64,000 bases of DNA from Nemertoderma westbladi (lineage: Eukaryota > Xenacoelomorpha > Nemertodermatida > Nemertodermatidae). The translations under genes and the position numbers were made by a program. Location of the stretch: NCBI GenBank assembly GCA_032718475.1, contig JAUCBJ010002722.1, forward strand, positions 62,001 to 126,000, written 5' to 3'. This document shows positions 21,795 to 32,451 of this stretch, one piece after another. The notes under the pieces were generated by a model that did no database searches, was not told the origin of the DNA, and saw only the letters and a list, made by a program, of their open reading frames with translations. Positions within the stretch are counted from its first letter, which is position 1. Each line of letters begins with the position of its first letter.

Positions 21795-24700
21795 GTAAGA
21801 AACAATTTTATAATAAATAATTATTAATAAATTAATAGTAATTTATCATTATTGTGCCATTTGTCAGGGAACCTTTTGTTCTTGCTTGTTGTTTCTCTAT
21901 ACTTTTTGTACCAAATTTTTTTCTCAGTTTCAGACTAGCGACTGCAGATAGGATAATATCCTAGTTATTCTTAGTCAAGCAAGTTAAGTTAAATATTATT
22001 TAACTTAACTTGCTTGACTCAGAATAACTAAAACTATTAAAATTTGCTTTACTATTTTACATTATTATATCGAACAATAAAGTATTTATTATGTCGTCAA
22101 CTTCGAAACATTTTAATTGAATTAAAGTAATTAATTATATATCTGGAAACATCCCAAACATCCTATTCTACATAAACAATATTATTCACTTGTTATAACA
22201 GGTGTTAACCTCCCACCACCAAATGAGTTTACTTGCTGGTTTAACTCACATCTCATGCCCCCCAGTTCGTTTAATAGTGAAATTATTATAGTTTTCATTA
22301 GATTAAACGGACGAATATGGAGAATAATAGAAAAATAATAATAGTTCATGGAATTCCCAATCTTTTCGGTTTCCTGGAAATACGATCATTTCTACGAGGA
22401 CATGCTGCACTTAAGTCTGGAGGTGGTTTTAATTTATTCTCATAGATATCCTCCACTTTCATATACAGTTGCAGGAAGCGGCGATTTCTTATGTTAATTT
22501 TTTCCCCGATACGAACATTATAACTTCGCCCACTTCCCTCTAGACGAACTGATTCTATTCCACCAGAATGGTCCCACAGTTTTGTTTTATTGTTCTGAAT
22601 TCTAACGTGAGTACCTATTTCTAGGTTGGATAATTCATGAGCATCGGAATCGAAATGGTCTTTGCTCTTCTGGAAGATATTTACTCTCTTCTCCAATGTT
22701 GACTTCTGCAAATCAATTGTTATAGGAGTATATGAAATAGATGGCAGTGTGGTTCGTAGTGGACGACGGTATGCGGATCCAGGCAGGTCTCGACACAGAA
22801 TCTCGATGGGCAGTATGTGAGCTAGAACTACTAGCAATACAGTGGGCCATGGAACGTTGTAAACTCTATCTGTTGGGTATAGAGTCATTTGAAGTGGTAA
22901 CAGATCATAAGCCTCTTGTAGGTATCTGCAATGGACAATCATTAGATGCCATGGAGAATGAATGTCTTCATAGAATTCTAGAAATATTGTTACACTTCAA
23001 TGTTACATGGCGTAAAGGAGCAGACCATTGTGCAGCAGATGCATTAAGTCGCTCACCTGTAGAACCAGCCCCAAAGGAGGAGGATGGTGAAGAAACAACA
23101 CATATTCGATCAGTGTGGAGTGAATATGCAAACGCAGATAATCAAGAAACAAATACTGGTGATATCTTATTTGAATTTCTTAAGACAGCAGCAGAAAAGG
23201 ATGACAACTACAAAGAATTAATATCATCTGTGATAGGATCGAGTGTAATGCCTCTACCATGCCTCTACTGGTTGCCTCTGTGTGCCTTCTGACATGCCTT
23301 GGTCAATTTTTTCTTTTTTTGTGTCTTTTTGTAACTGCTGATTGTATTTGCGGTTATGGTGCCTGATGTCATTTTTGATAGGGAGATTGGCCTTTAGCGC
23401 CCACTTCTAGTTGTATTAAGTTGTATTGTTTTTATTTGTTCGAGTGACATGATTCCTTTTCTATAACTTTTTGTTGCCACTCACTTGATTCTAGGCCCAC
23501 AGTGATTAATAGGGATACAACATCTGCTATTGGCATATGGCGTCCATCTCAGCCTCAATATAACCTGTTTCTACCCGGACAATATAGTCCCTGATTGACT
23601 CACCTTTTATTTGCCTTAATAGTGTAGCATCAAAACGACGTTGAATGAGGCTCACCTGAAAGGCAATGTCATCAGCGAAAGCATTTAATACGTCCTTAAC
23701 TTCCCTGTTCTCATCCAGGTGAAAGAAAACTGGTATCCTTTCTGCCATGGATATAGACAAGCAGGATCGTAGGTGATGCCTCTGGATATGGACTTCCATT
23801 TTAGACATTTCATTAGTGTCATAGAAGGCCTCAAACCGTTTTCTCCATTGTAGAAATTCAGACAACGAAATATCAGATTCCAATTGTTGTGGCTTTAGAG
23901 AAGTATCAACCTTATGATACTGGCTTCCAGGTCTAGGGTGCCCATGGTTAATCCCAGCAATTAAGGTTGTGTCTTCCAATTCATTTGCCATTTCTCCAAT
24001 GCCATAAATGACCTCCCTGAGCATGGCATAAAGAGTGGAAACTTCAATTGAACTGGGATCAATATCAGCTTCTTCTTCCGTTAGAGCTGCTGCTTCTAAA
24101 CAACGAAGCTGTGCCAATTCAAATCTTTCAACTGATTCAAGAGCTTTCGAATCGGCCTCTTCCTAGTTTTTAATTGCTGTATCTATGTAACCACATTATG
24201 TACCAGCCCAATTTTTATACAAGAATTATTCAAATTTAATGGCGCATCTTTTGCAAAAAACAATTGCAATTCGATTTCAACTTTTCGATGTGGGTGCCCC
24301 CTCAAAATTTGGTCCCCAGCAGAAATTTTTTTGAAATAATTTTCGAATAATACAAGGTCATTTTTGAGTTAGTAATTCTTTATGGGGGGCGTTGGGGCTT
24401 TTTTTATTGATTCTGATTCGTATGGAGCACTCTACTACTCTATAAAAGTATGTAAGGGAAGTGGTACGTCATTTTTGGTGCACTATAATTAGGAGGGCGT
24501 GGCATATCAAATTTTCAAGATTGCAATAATGGTTAATAACGTTCCACTCAAAGGGTTGGACAACACGATGGTTGCCCATAAACGTGGTCTTCCACCTTTG
24601 GGAGTCCATTGCTGTGCCATTGCTCATGTTCCAGCTGAAGTTCAATATCGGTGCCATGAATCTTACTGACATGGACAACATGGACATCTTCTACCGCAAA

Positions 24701-27700
24701 ACTCTGCGTGGCCTAATTCATCTCGGACCATATGTGAATAACTCCACTTTGCACAAATTATCCGGATGCAGCCCATTATCCATGGTGGCACTGCGTTTCT
24801 GTGTTGGAACTCTGCTACGTACCCTAAATTGCCCCAGTCAGTCTCTCCAGCTGGGGTTCAGGTTGGCACTGTGTAGTAATCTACATCGTTATACTCATTA
24901 TAAGGGCATTTCCTCTGGCTACCGAACTGCTGTTTCCTTGTATGCCCTACCACGCCCCTTTTCCATTACAACATATTATTACTCAACGTCATCTGTTGTG
25001 GCACGGATTAGCACGAGTAATCCGACAGCGAGGGATAGAATTTCCGCTAACTTTATAAGCACTGTCTTCAACACAAGTGCTTTGAGTCTTGAGCAGAAAC
25101 GCTCTCTCATACTAGAATACTTCAACGTAATTTAACGAGTATGTGTTCTGCCCATATACGTACTCTATGAGTTAGCTGACCTCTACTGTTGCGGTCGGCT
25201 GATGGGCACGCACTGTTCATAAGTATGTTCCCTCCCATTACCCATTCCCAGTTGCTCGAACCAGAGCCTCTCCCCCTCTCTCTTTGTCTGGTGCTTTTAC
25301 TATATATTTATATATATGCATTTTATTTTAGCCATGGTGCTATTTTACTTAATTGTATCTAATATAATACCGGTTCGCCCGGGCGTTCTGTTGAATGAAT
25401 GAATGGTTAAATACTCCGAAGTTTTGATTTCAACGCATTTTTTATTTTTTTATTATTTTATTATTTTTTATTATTTCAACGCGGTTTTCTGGCCCGCTTA
25501 CTACTAGGATCGGCATGCTGCATTGCAGCTGCATTTTTAAGAATGCTGTGCCGGCTTGTCAACAAAATTGCCCGCTTAATCGATTGAAAGTAATATAGAA
25601 GTCTCAATTCTTAGTGGTACATCATTTTTGGTGCACCAATATTAGGGCGTGGCAAATAGACATACATCAAATTGTCAAAATTATGATATTCAGAAAATAC
25701 CATATTTTCATTTCAACCCATTTTTATAGGTTATCTGGACCGCTGAATCGATTGAAAGTAATATTGAAGCCTCAAGTCTTACTGGTACGTCATTATTGGT
25801 ACACCACAATTAGGGAGTGGTACTTTTTCAAAATTTGAATAAGTGCCACTCCCTAATTTTGGTGCACCAAAAATGCCGAACCACTAAGTCTCCAGGCTTC
25901 TATAATACTTTCAATTGATTCAGCGGTCCAGAAAACCTATAAAATGCGTTTAAATCAAAAGATGGGGGCATTTTCCGAATATCGTATTTTGAAAAAATTT
26001 AAGTGCCACGCCCACTTCTTAAGTGCATGAAAAATAGCAACCAGTTCAATTTTCGGAAATGGAATATAATCACATTCGATTCAGCGTAGTGAAAAACTTA
26101 CTAATGCTAGCCAACAATGGCACACTATCAGTTTTTAGAATATCAAAAAAATGTATATTTTGTCCTGGGACTACTTCTATTTTTCATGAAAATTATAATA
26201 CCCACCTTATGAAATTTTCATTTTTTTGGATTTGAAAATGTTCTTCCATAATTTTTTCACCTACAACCAAAATTTCGTAGGATTTTATTGGATGATTACA
26301 AAAATACAGCGGGGGGGGCCGAATCGACCCCTCGCCAGTGCTGCTAATGGTCTAAACAAAACACCACAGTGGTAATAGGGTTAACCTCCCACCACCAAAT
26401 GAGTTTACTTGCTAGTTTAACTCACATCTCAGAATATAAAAGGCTAATTGAGACTTTACCACGCAGTAATAGTGGTGAACGCTATGCAATTAATTGTCTA
26501 ATAGGATTAGAGTATTATAGTGATTTGAGTAATAAGATACGACCGGAATAACACATGATCTTTAATATTTTACCTCCATATTTCAACTTTTAAATATGCA
26601 CGCCCCCAGTTGACACATAAACATTCACCTCCGCTCATAATGTAAAAAAAGGGTTGCGAAATATTCAGTTGGTAAAATAGTTGTTACTTCTGATTGGTCT
26701 CCAATGTTAGAGATGCCAGCTTTCAACTTTCAAGTAAGACAGAACATACAGGACTTGAGCATTTTGAAATTTTAAAGTTGACTGTTAATGTGTAAAGGTC
26801 TCCATTGACTACAATGTGTTATATCTTTTTGTTGGAAGTTGAAAGCTCATATTTCACTACTTACCGATACTGAGCGAACATGCATTACTTTTTATTCAAA
26901 TAGATGTAATAAAGTCTCTGCTAGAAGTCGGTTCTACATCTCGCAATAAAAGGGGTATAGGGAGCAGTAAAAGTTTTGATTTATGGAAAGAGTACCCCCA
27001 CGAAAATACCTATCTCGTTCCCTACTACATTTCCTACAATGAGAACTCCAAACTGAAAGAAGCAGTGGAAGATGCTGCTAAGTAAGTAAAGTTACTACTA
27101 ACGTCTTACACATTCTATAAATACACACATACGTATTCAAACAAGTAGTATTCAAGTAGTACAATATTCACACAAAAAGTCCTAAGATACTTACGGGGTT
27201 GGAAAACAGGGAACCAATATCCCCAGCTCTACCAGTCGAAACAGCTAGATCATTGAAATAATCTGCTAATGGAATAGACTGGTTGAGGTATAGCAGTTAT
27301 ATAAAGTTAATACAAATTATGTTGACACAATGTAAAATAGGTTGTTTATTATTGGGAATATATGCAAAAATTCCAATTATGTTATCCCTAATCGCTACTG
27401 GTGTAACATCATTTAGGTTTCCTTTGCAATGCAGAAGACGAACCCCACCAGCTACTGTAGTTCCTCTTGTACCGTTTGAATTCATCATAAAATTACCATA
27501 TAGTCTGAGCTAGAGCTAATCCACATGGCAGTTGAAGCTACCACCCACACGTAGGCTGGGATGAGTTTTCTTGTTGGTACTACTTAGATTAGGTGTGGCT
27601 ACATCTTCGATTTTATTACTTGGTTGCTATGAGTGAGTGATAAAAATATTGCTGATGTCTTCAATAATGATGGTGGGAGTGTTCGAATACCATGATAATC

Positions 27701-30700
27701 TCTTCTGTGGTACGATATCCTATTCTACTTTTGGTCATGATTTTCATCGTTTGAATTAAATTACCAGGACAAATAAATGTCCAGGTGACCTCCAATCATA
27801 GTAATTTGTACCAGCAGACACATAATATGTAGTACATTGTAGACTTTATCCCTGATATCATTGTTGAGGTTGACCGGAATGCTCTTAGATTGAGAGGAAT
27901 ACAAGTTATGTACATATAAGATTTGAGTTTATTTTGGTTTAACTTTGTAGAAGGGTTTTCATTTTTAAAGTGTTGTATTTCCGTTGTTGACATCTTATAG
28001 GTGAGTTTGAAGGTTTTACAAACTATATAGCTTCCATCCATATCTATTATCTATCATCCCTGTCCTACTGTGTTTTATCTGGCTGTGAAGAAATTTTCTA
28101 GTTTTCTAGGCACCTACTTCAGTTGAAAAATTAGTCACGTTATTGTTAGATGAGGTAGTTGGCTTGTGGGTCAATGGAACGTATGTATGGTTAAAGAGTG
28201 ATGCTTCTCGTGATTCAGTTCAACCTTGAGGTTGCATAGCTCCTCTTTAAGGATGTAATTTTGGTGTTTAATTTAGTAAATTGTAACACCATTGTTATTC
28301 ATTGAAGGGGTTGTCATGCACATCGGCCATTAATAAGATACTATTGTGTATGTTACACTGGAATCGCTTGTTATATATATATACCTAACCTTTGCTGATA
28401 GATCAAAACGGTTTAATATAGTTTCCTGCAAAATAAATATGGCATGATGTATGAACCCTGAAACCATGAAGTTCACTTTTGATAATCCTAACAATATTAT
28501 AAGATAAAGTATTCCCTGTCATTCAGATGCATTCGTATTGAAGGTCTTGCCAGGATGGTGAAATCTGGGACCTTGCCTCTGTGGTTTAGTTGTTGCTTTC
28601 AGTATAGCTATAACATCTGGCTCTATGTCATTATTGGGGTATAAACTAGGTGGAAGGCTACTCCAATGATAATGTTGCTTGGGTTTGTTTAGATATATTT
28701 ATACCAGGATTGTATTCTTGAACTGAAAGTTTCAGTGAAAACGTAAGTGGCCCACATTCCACAAAATTGTAGAAAATATCTGTGATCTTCCTATTGTTGT
28801 TAGTCGAAGGATAGTTATCATCTTAATTTCATGTAACTTCCAATTTCATCAATTCCAGATGATATTTGGGCTCATAGCCATTGCCATGTACATCTGATGA
28901 TTGTCTGATATTTACCAAGACTTCCACAAGAAGTTTAATAATCTGTTTTGTCATGTTTTATTATTCTACAGTTCAATATAATTGCTATTAGTACTGCGCA
29001 TATATTCCAGTTGCCTTCATTGTCCAAGTCCTCCACAAAAACCTTATCTTTTGGTGTATCCAGAATAAATTGTTAAAAATCAAGCAAAAAAAATTATCAT
29101 AAAAATGTTAAGAATAAAGTTATTGTTTCATAATTGATAAAAATTGTAGGAATGCAATAATATGCTGACGTAATCTTCCAGTTTTATTGTAGATTGTGGT
29201 GCTGGAGAATATTTATATTCGATATATTATTTTAATCACCATTTTAGACTCTTTGCGGAGAACACCTGCATACGATTAGTCACGAAAACTCACCAGCATC
29301 CCAACTTCGTTTATGTTACTGACGGCTCTGGTGGATGTAGTTCTGACCGAGGAATGAAGGGCGGGTCACAGGTGAGTCAGATGGTCGCTCAGTCATATGG
29401 TTGGTGGTCCTCAGTCAATCAGATGGCTAGTCAGTCTGGTCGGTTGGTTGTTGGTTCTTCGTTTGGTCAGTAGGTCTTTCGTTTGGTTGGTCGGTCATTT
29501 GGTTGGATGTCACTTGTCAGGTCAGTTCTACTGTACTGGCTCCTCAATGGTTGGGAGGCCCACTTTAAGAAGCTCCTGAACAATGGCAGTGTGACATGTG
29601 ACAATGACCTAATTTAACTTTGTGATACATTGTGTGTCTAAATCTCTTTTGAGAGGCCTACTCACAGTCACAGTTATGATACCCATTGGTGAGATATCCT
29701 TTGCCACAGTAAAGACTGCTGCAAAGAGCAATGTCAGTCGGTCATTTAATAAGACATTTCAATAAATATATTTTATGCAACACATGTATATATCAGATGG
29801 TACAAATTTTATTGACCACAAATATCGAAATTATGGAAACCTTTCTACAGCTAGATTTTCATATCTAAAAATTAGATTTTCTTTAAAAGATTTTATTCCC
29901 CTTGCTCCAAGTCACCTCGACCAGAGTGCAGTGGCAGGCCTCAATGTAGTTGAGGAGGCAGAGAACTTAAAGATCAGGACATATGAGGAACTGGTTGACT
30001 GGTGCTACCACCAGTGGCCTTTGAGACCTTCGGTTGACCCAGCCCTGATACGACTGCAGTCATAAAGGTAGTTGAAAACCACCTCCGGTGACACACCCAG
30101 GAGCCTTGCTCCCATCTGGTTCTCCCCCAACGTCTCCTCATTATCATTCTGATCAGCAATACAGCCTCTATCCTGGGTACCATGGACCCCATTCTCTCAG
30201 GCGGCGTTCTCTATGAGGTCCTGTCCACCCCTCCCGCACCCGCTAACAACACGGGATAGACTATTTGTTATTCCTTTTTTTATGTGTTTGTATTATTTTG
30301 TTTTGTACATACATATTCAATCATATACACAGCAACACAGCCTCCACCCTGGGTACCATGGATTGACGGCCTCCATCCTGGGTACCATGGACTGACGGCC
30401 TCCATCCTGGGTACCATGGACCCCGCCCTCTCCGACGGCCTCCATCCGGGGTACCATGGACCCCGCCCTCTCCAGCGGCCTCGATCCTGGGTACCATGGA
30501 CCCTGCTCTCTCCGATGGCCTCCATCCGGGGTACCATGGACCCCGCCCTCTCCAGCGGCCTCGATCCTGGGCTTGGGTACCATGGACCCCGCCCTCTCCG
30601 ACGGCCTCCATCCTGAGTACCATAGACCCCGCCCTCTCCGACGGCCTCCATCCTGGGTACCATGGACCCCGCCCTCTCCAACGGCCTCCATCCTGAGTAC

Positions 30701-32451
30701 CATAGACCCCACCCTCTCCGATGGCCTCCATCCTGGGTACCATGGACCCCGCCCTCTCCAGCGGCCTCGATCCTGGGTACCATGGACCCCGCCCTCTCCG
30801 ACGGCCTCCATCCTGAGTACCATGGACCCTGCTCTCTCCCACGGCCTCCATCCTGGGTACCATGGACCCCACCCTCTCCGATGGTCTCGATCCTGTGTAC
30901 CATGCACCCTGCCCTCTCCGACGGCCTCCATACTGGGTACCATGGACCCCGTCCTCTCCGACGGCCTCTATGAGGTCCTGTCTCCCCCTCCCTCACCCGC
31001 TAACAACACAACACGGGATAGATAGACTATCAAATTTAATTTTTTTAGCTTTATTTATATATATATTTTAATTAATTAGATTGTGCTATTTCATTATCAT
31101 TTGTGCTCCGGAATCTAAAATGCATTCTCCATTTTAGATTAAATCTTGGAGGATGGATTTTGCTTGAACGGTTATATTATATTATTTGTTATTTTTGCCA
31201 GCTATGCAATGAGTTTGGCAATAATGCTGTTGTTATAATCATTGTTATCTATCACTCACCTTTTGTTAAAGATAAAATAATATATTTAATATAGATAATG
31301 AAGCTCGGAGATAAATCTGAAGAAGGGGGTTCTTGTAAAAAAACATTCATTGTTTTCCACGAGTTTATGCATATTATCATTGGGTTCTTTCAAGGCAATG
31401 AAAATATAATGAAACGCAACGATAACGTTGACCCTAAAGCAATTCGAAATTTTGACGTTAAGGGCGCCGTTATTAATTCACCGAGTAAGTAACAATCTGA
31501 TTTTAAAATTTTATTGTAAAGCTCATTACAAATGTTGTAATTTAGTTTTGAAGCCCTTTTGGGTAGTAAACAGAAAACTCTCCCCCTGGACCTTCATTTT
31601 AGATGAGCCGATGTTTCATTCATATTCATATTAATCACAGAAACCTGGATAATATTCTAAAACCTAATTTACGGCTCCGATAAAATCGACTCACATTTTT
31701 GTGATTGTTGTTTAAGTAGTTAAATTAGTTATTTGAATTGATTTATAAAAATCTCATGTACGATAAGAAAATGAAAACCTTGGTAAGATCAAATATATTT
31801 TTATTGGTCCTTGGGTGGAAAAATTTATGTAATTTATTCATTTCACTATGTCTTACAGCTTTGGTGATAATAAAAGAATGATTTTCTGCACTTAAGATCT
31901 CCCATATTTGTGGAACCAAGACACTTATTCGCTGCATCCTTGCCTTCTGCTGACATTGCTTACACAGCTTTATTCGTCGCCATAAAAAATGTAGGCCTAC
32001 CCCATTGTAACAAGTGTACACTGTACAGTTAGTTTGAGTCATACATATAGGAAAAGTTAATTATTGCTTTAATTACCAATGTTAACTCAAATTTATCACA
32101 ATGCTTCCCCATCTAGGGGTCGAACCAGAGCCTCCTGATTGGAGGAAGCCCAGGAATGCAAGCAGCTGCATTATTAGTAATTAACTATTTAAGTTAATTA
32201 GCTTAATTATTAGTTAATATAGTTAATTATTAGTTAATATAGTTAATTAACTTAATTATTAACTATTTATAATAATTGCGATAAAAGAAAACAAATGTAG
32301 TGTTGATAAATAATTTAGACTTAAGTTAATAAAATTATAAATATACTTAAATGTAATAATTGCAGGAAGTACTACAGGAGTAAAATTTGCGAAGAATGAG
32401 TCACCTTCCGCTGCAGACTACGCCAGAATCAATAGCGTATATGGCTGTTAA
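21596..32451 (+). CDS. Antistasin-astacin fusion protein (predicted secreted pseudoprotease), five-exon gene
   Basis: Exons 21596-21794, 26904-27081, 29248-29371, 31295-31484 and 32366-32451 all have GT-AG borders and matching phases (1, 2, 0, 1), summing to 777 bases: 258 codons plus TAA. Residues 1-23: signal peptide. 24-52: antistasin-like six-cysteine module (C24, C32, C36, C47, C50, C52, with YGY and DGLGC). 80-83: RNKR processing site. 84-258: astacin domain with LWKEYP, VPYYIS, ENTCIR, GCSS, HEFMH, and DYARINSVYGC at the end. The four astacin disulfide cysteines (133, 156, 181, 258) are kept. The zinc motif has only two histidines (189, 193), an extra residue before the Gly, and no third His; the Met-turn region is absent. 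Protease activity is therefore unlikely. Exon order and family are strong; joining exon 1 to the rest rests on phase alone. Confidence 0.75.
21962..22030. repeat. 69-bp near-perfect palindrome in intron 1
   Basis: Arms TAGTTATTCTTAGTCAAGC... and its reverse complement meet around an ATT spacer, with one mismatch per arm. Possibly a very short MITE or an inverted duplication. Confidence 0.9.
22204..22256. repeat. Direct repeat, left copy (53 bp)
   Basis: TTAACCTCCCACCACCAAAT... to ...CACATCTCA recurs at 26380-26431 with one difference. The two copies bracket 4.1 kb of transposon fragments inside intron 1. The right copy ends exactly where a possible cassette exon begins. Confidence 0.85.
22346..22760 (-). 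pseudogene. Ty3/gypsy integrase C-terminal fragment
   Basis: Minus-strand frame with RRPLRTTLPSISYTP, NLEIGTHVRIQNNKTKLWD, GSGRSYNVRI and RNRRFLQLY, the usual end of Ty3-type integrases (a GT-rich strand, W, then RSY-V and RNR). It abuts RNase H of the opposite strand at about 22760, so the element has been inverted or is a head-to-head pair of fragments. Confidence 0.8.
22765..23292 (+). pseudogene. Ty3/gypsy RNase H fragment
   Basis: Plus-strand frame with ESRWAVCELELLAIQWAMER, FEVVTDHKPL (catalytic Asp) and GADHCAADALSR, the canonical RNase H of Ty3-type pol. RT and integrase do not flank it in the right orientation, so it is a relic. Confidence 0.85.
23527..24150 (-). pseudogene. Retrotransposon gag-like fragment
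   Basis: A 196-residue minus-strand frame with SLSEFLQWRKRFEAFYD, RHHLRSCLSISMAERIP and RRFDATLLRQIKGESIRDY, resembling the capsid part of Ty3-like gag proteins. It lies next to the integrase and RNase H pieces and probably belongs to the same element. No zinc knuckle seen. Confidence 0.6.
24525..25412 (+). pseudogene. LINE C-terminal remnant (family shared with 47490-48690)
   Basis: The frame starts at KGWTTRWL and runs through AVPLLMFQ, LRGLIHLGPYVNNSTLHKLSG and KGISSGYRTAVSLYALPRP to a stop at 25135. It aligns along its whole length with the C-terminal half of the minus-strand LINE at 47697-48557 (KGWTARWL, KGISSGYHRSLATYPLPQ). It is 5'-truncated before the RT core and ends in GAATGAATGAATGG, a LINE-type short tail. 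Confidence 0.8.
25413..26060. repeat. Repeat units in direct and fold-back arrangement
   Basis: A unit with GATTGAAAGTAATAT, an AAGCCTC/AAGTCTC word, TACRTCATTWTTGG and an AATTAGGGMGTGG word occurs at 25578-25690 and 25745-25832, and inverted at 25838-25950, giving a fold-back of about 110-base arms centred near 25835. Part of another unit lies at 24465-24530, left of the inserted LINE. The region was one repeat block into which LINEs inserted. Confidence 0.75.
25495..25578 (-). mobile_element. RTE-like LINE, extreme 3' end only
   Basis: TACTACTAGGATCGGCATGC to CCGGCTTGTC is the reverse complement of 36697-36765, the 3' end of the RTE-like copy at 35213-36765, including its TAG-repeat tail. 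It is a heavily 5'-truncated insertion of about 80 bases. Confidence 0.85.
26366..26378. repeat. piggyBac-like end TAATAGGGTTAA
   Basis: The same 12-base end, preceded by a G-run/C-run segment (26310-26330), bounds the element at 33666-35212. TTAA overlaps the start of the 53-bp direct repeat. A matching left end was not found in this intron. Confidence 0.4.
26433..26528 (+). CDS. Possible cassette exon of the antistasin-astacin gene
   Basis: After an acceptor CATCTCAG the 96 bases stay open (EYKRLIETLPRSNSGERY..., one cysteine) and end at a weak donor TTGA|GTAATA. It is phase 1 at both ends, so it can be included between exons 1 and 2 without changing the frame and would lengthen the propeptide by 32 residues. 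The evidence is phase and composition only; a chance frame is possible. Confidence 0.4.
26904..27081 (+). CDS. Exon 2: propeptide and N-terminal astacin strand
   Basis: Acceptor ATTCAAATAG and donor GCTAA|GTAAGT. It encodes VIKSLLEVGSTS, the basic RNKR site, DLWKEYP and YLVPYYISYNENSKLKEAV, matching the start of mature astacins (W-P, VPY-I, helix A). Confidence 0.8.
27082..29247. other. Intron 2, no recognised insert
   Basis: About 2.2 kb. On the minus strand 28000-27290 has several short frames (for example SNGTRGTTVAGGVRLLHCKG near 27450) that look like decayed coding sequence, but I cannot name a family. Confidence 0.4.
29248..29371 (+). CDS. Exon 3: astacin core before the zinc site
   Basis: Acceptor CATTTTAG, donor TCACAG|GTGAGT. 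It encodes LFAENTCIRLVTKT, FVYVTDGSGGCSS and GMKGGSQ, the segment of astacins with the first two disulfide cysteines and the GG-Q strand. Phase 0 at its 3' end. Confidence 0.9.
29372..31294. other. Intron 3, with a 40-bp minisatellite
   Basis: Contains GGTTGGT/GGTCGGT degenerate repeats (29397-29520), unrecognised sequence, and a large minisatellite (30340-30970). No other coding signal. Confidence 0.5.
30340..30970. repeat. 40-bp minisatellite, about 16 copies
   Basis: Unit contains GGTACCATGGACCC, CGCCCTCTCC and a GCCTCCATCCT word. Both strands and several frames stay open (up to 238 codons), which is a repeat artefact. The array is bracketed by a direct duplication: CTCTATGAGGTCCTGTC to GCTAACAACA at 30208-30252 and again at 30966-31010. 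Confidence 0.95.
31295..31484 (+). CDS. Exon 4: astacin zinc-site helix, degenerate
   Basis: Acceptor TTTAATATAG, donor CACCGA|GTAAGT. It encodes MKLGDKSEEGGSC, HEFMHIIIGFFQGNEN and DPKAI. In active astacins the order is HE-x2-H-x2-GF-x-HE; here a residue is added before the Gly, and Gln-Gly stands where the third zinc His and Glu should be. Confidence 0.9.
31485..32365. other. Intron 4; a Met-turn exon is not visible
   Basis: I looked for an exon with the astacin Tyr and Met-turn (YDY-S-MHY) and found none. 32095-32165 is a tRNA-SINE piece. 32190-32275 is TTAATTA-rich. Confidence 0.55.
32095..32165 (-). mobile_element. tRNA-SINE fragment (family 3)
   Basis: Minus strand has AGCTGCTTGCATTCC, GGCTTCC and a B box GGTTCGACCCC, similar to the element at 58890-58990. 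Only the 3' part of the tRNA-like head is clear. Confidence 0.5.
32366..32451 (+). CDS. Exon 5: C-terminus of the astacin domain
   Basis: Acceptor AATTGCAG. It encodes STTGVKFAKNESPSAADYARINSVYGC and TAA. The final DYARIN-YGC is the typical end of astacin domains, whose last cysteine pairs with that of the TCIR motif in exon 3. Confidence 0.9.

Noticed and set aside
30280-31025. Overlapping frames of 183-238 codons on both strands
   Set aside because: They follow a 40-bp minisatellite in an intron; both strands open at once is a repeat effect.
31500-31640. Met-turn exon of the astacin gene (EPMFHSYSY segment)
   Set aside because: The match to the astacin Tyr/Met-turn is poor and there is no donor; not accepted as an exon.
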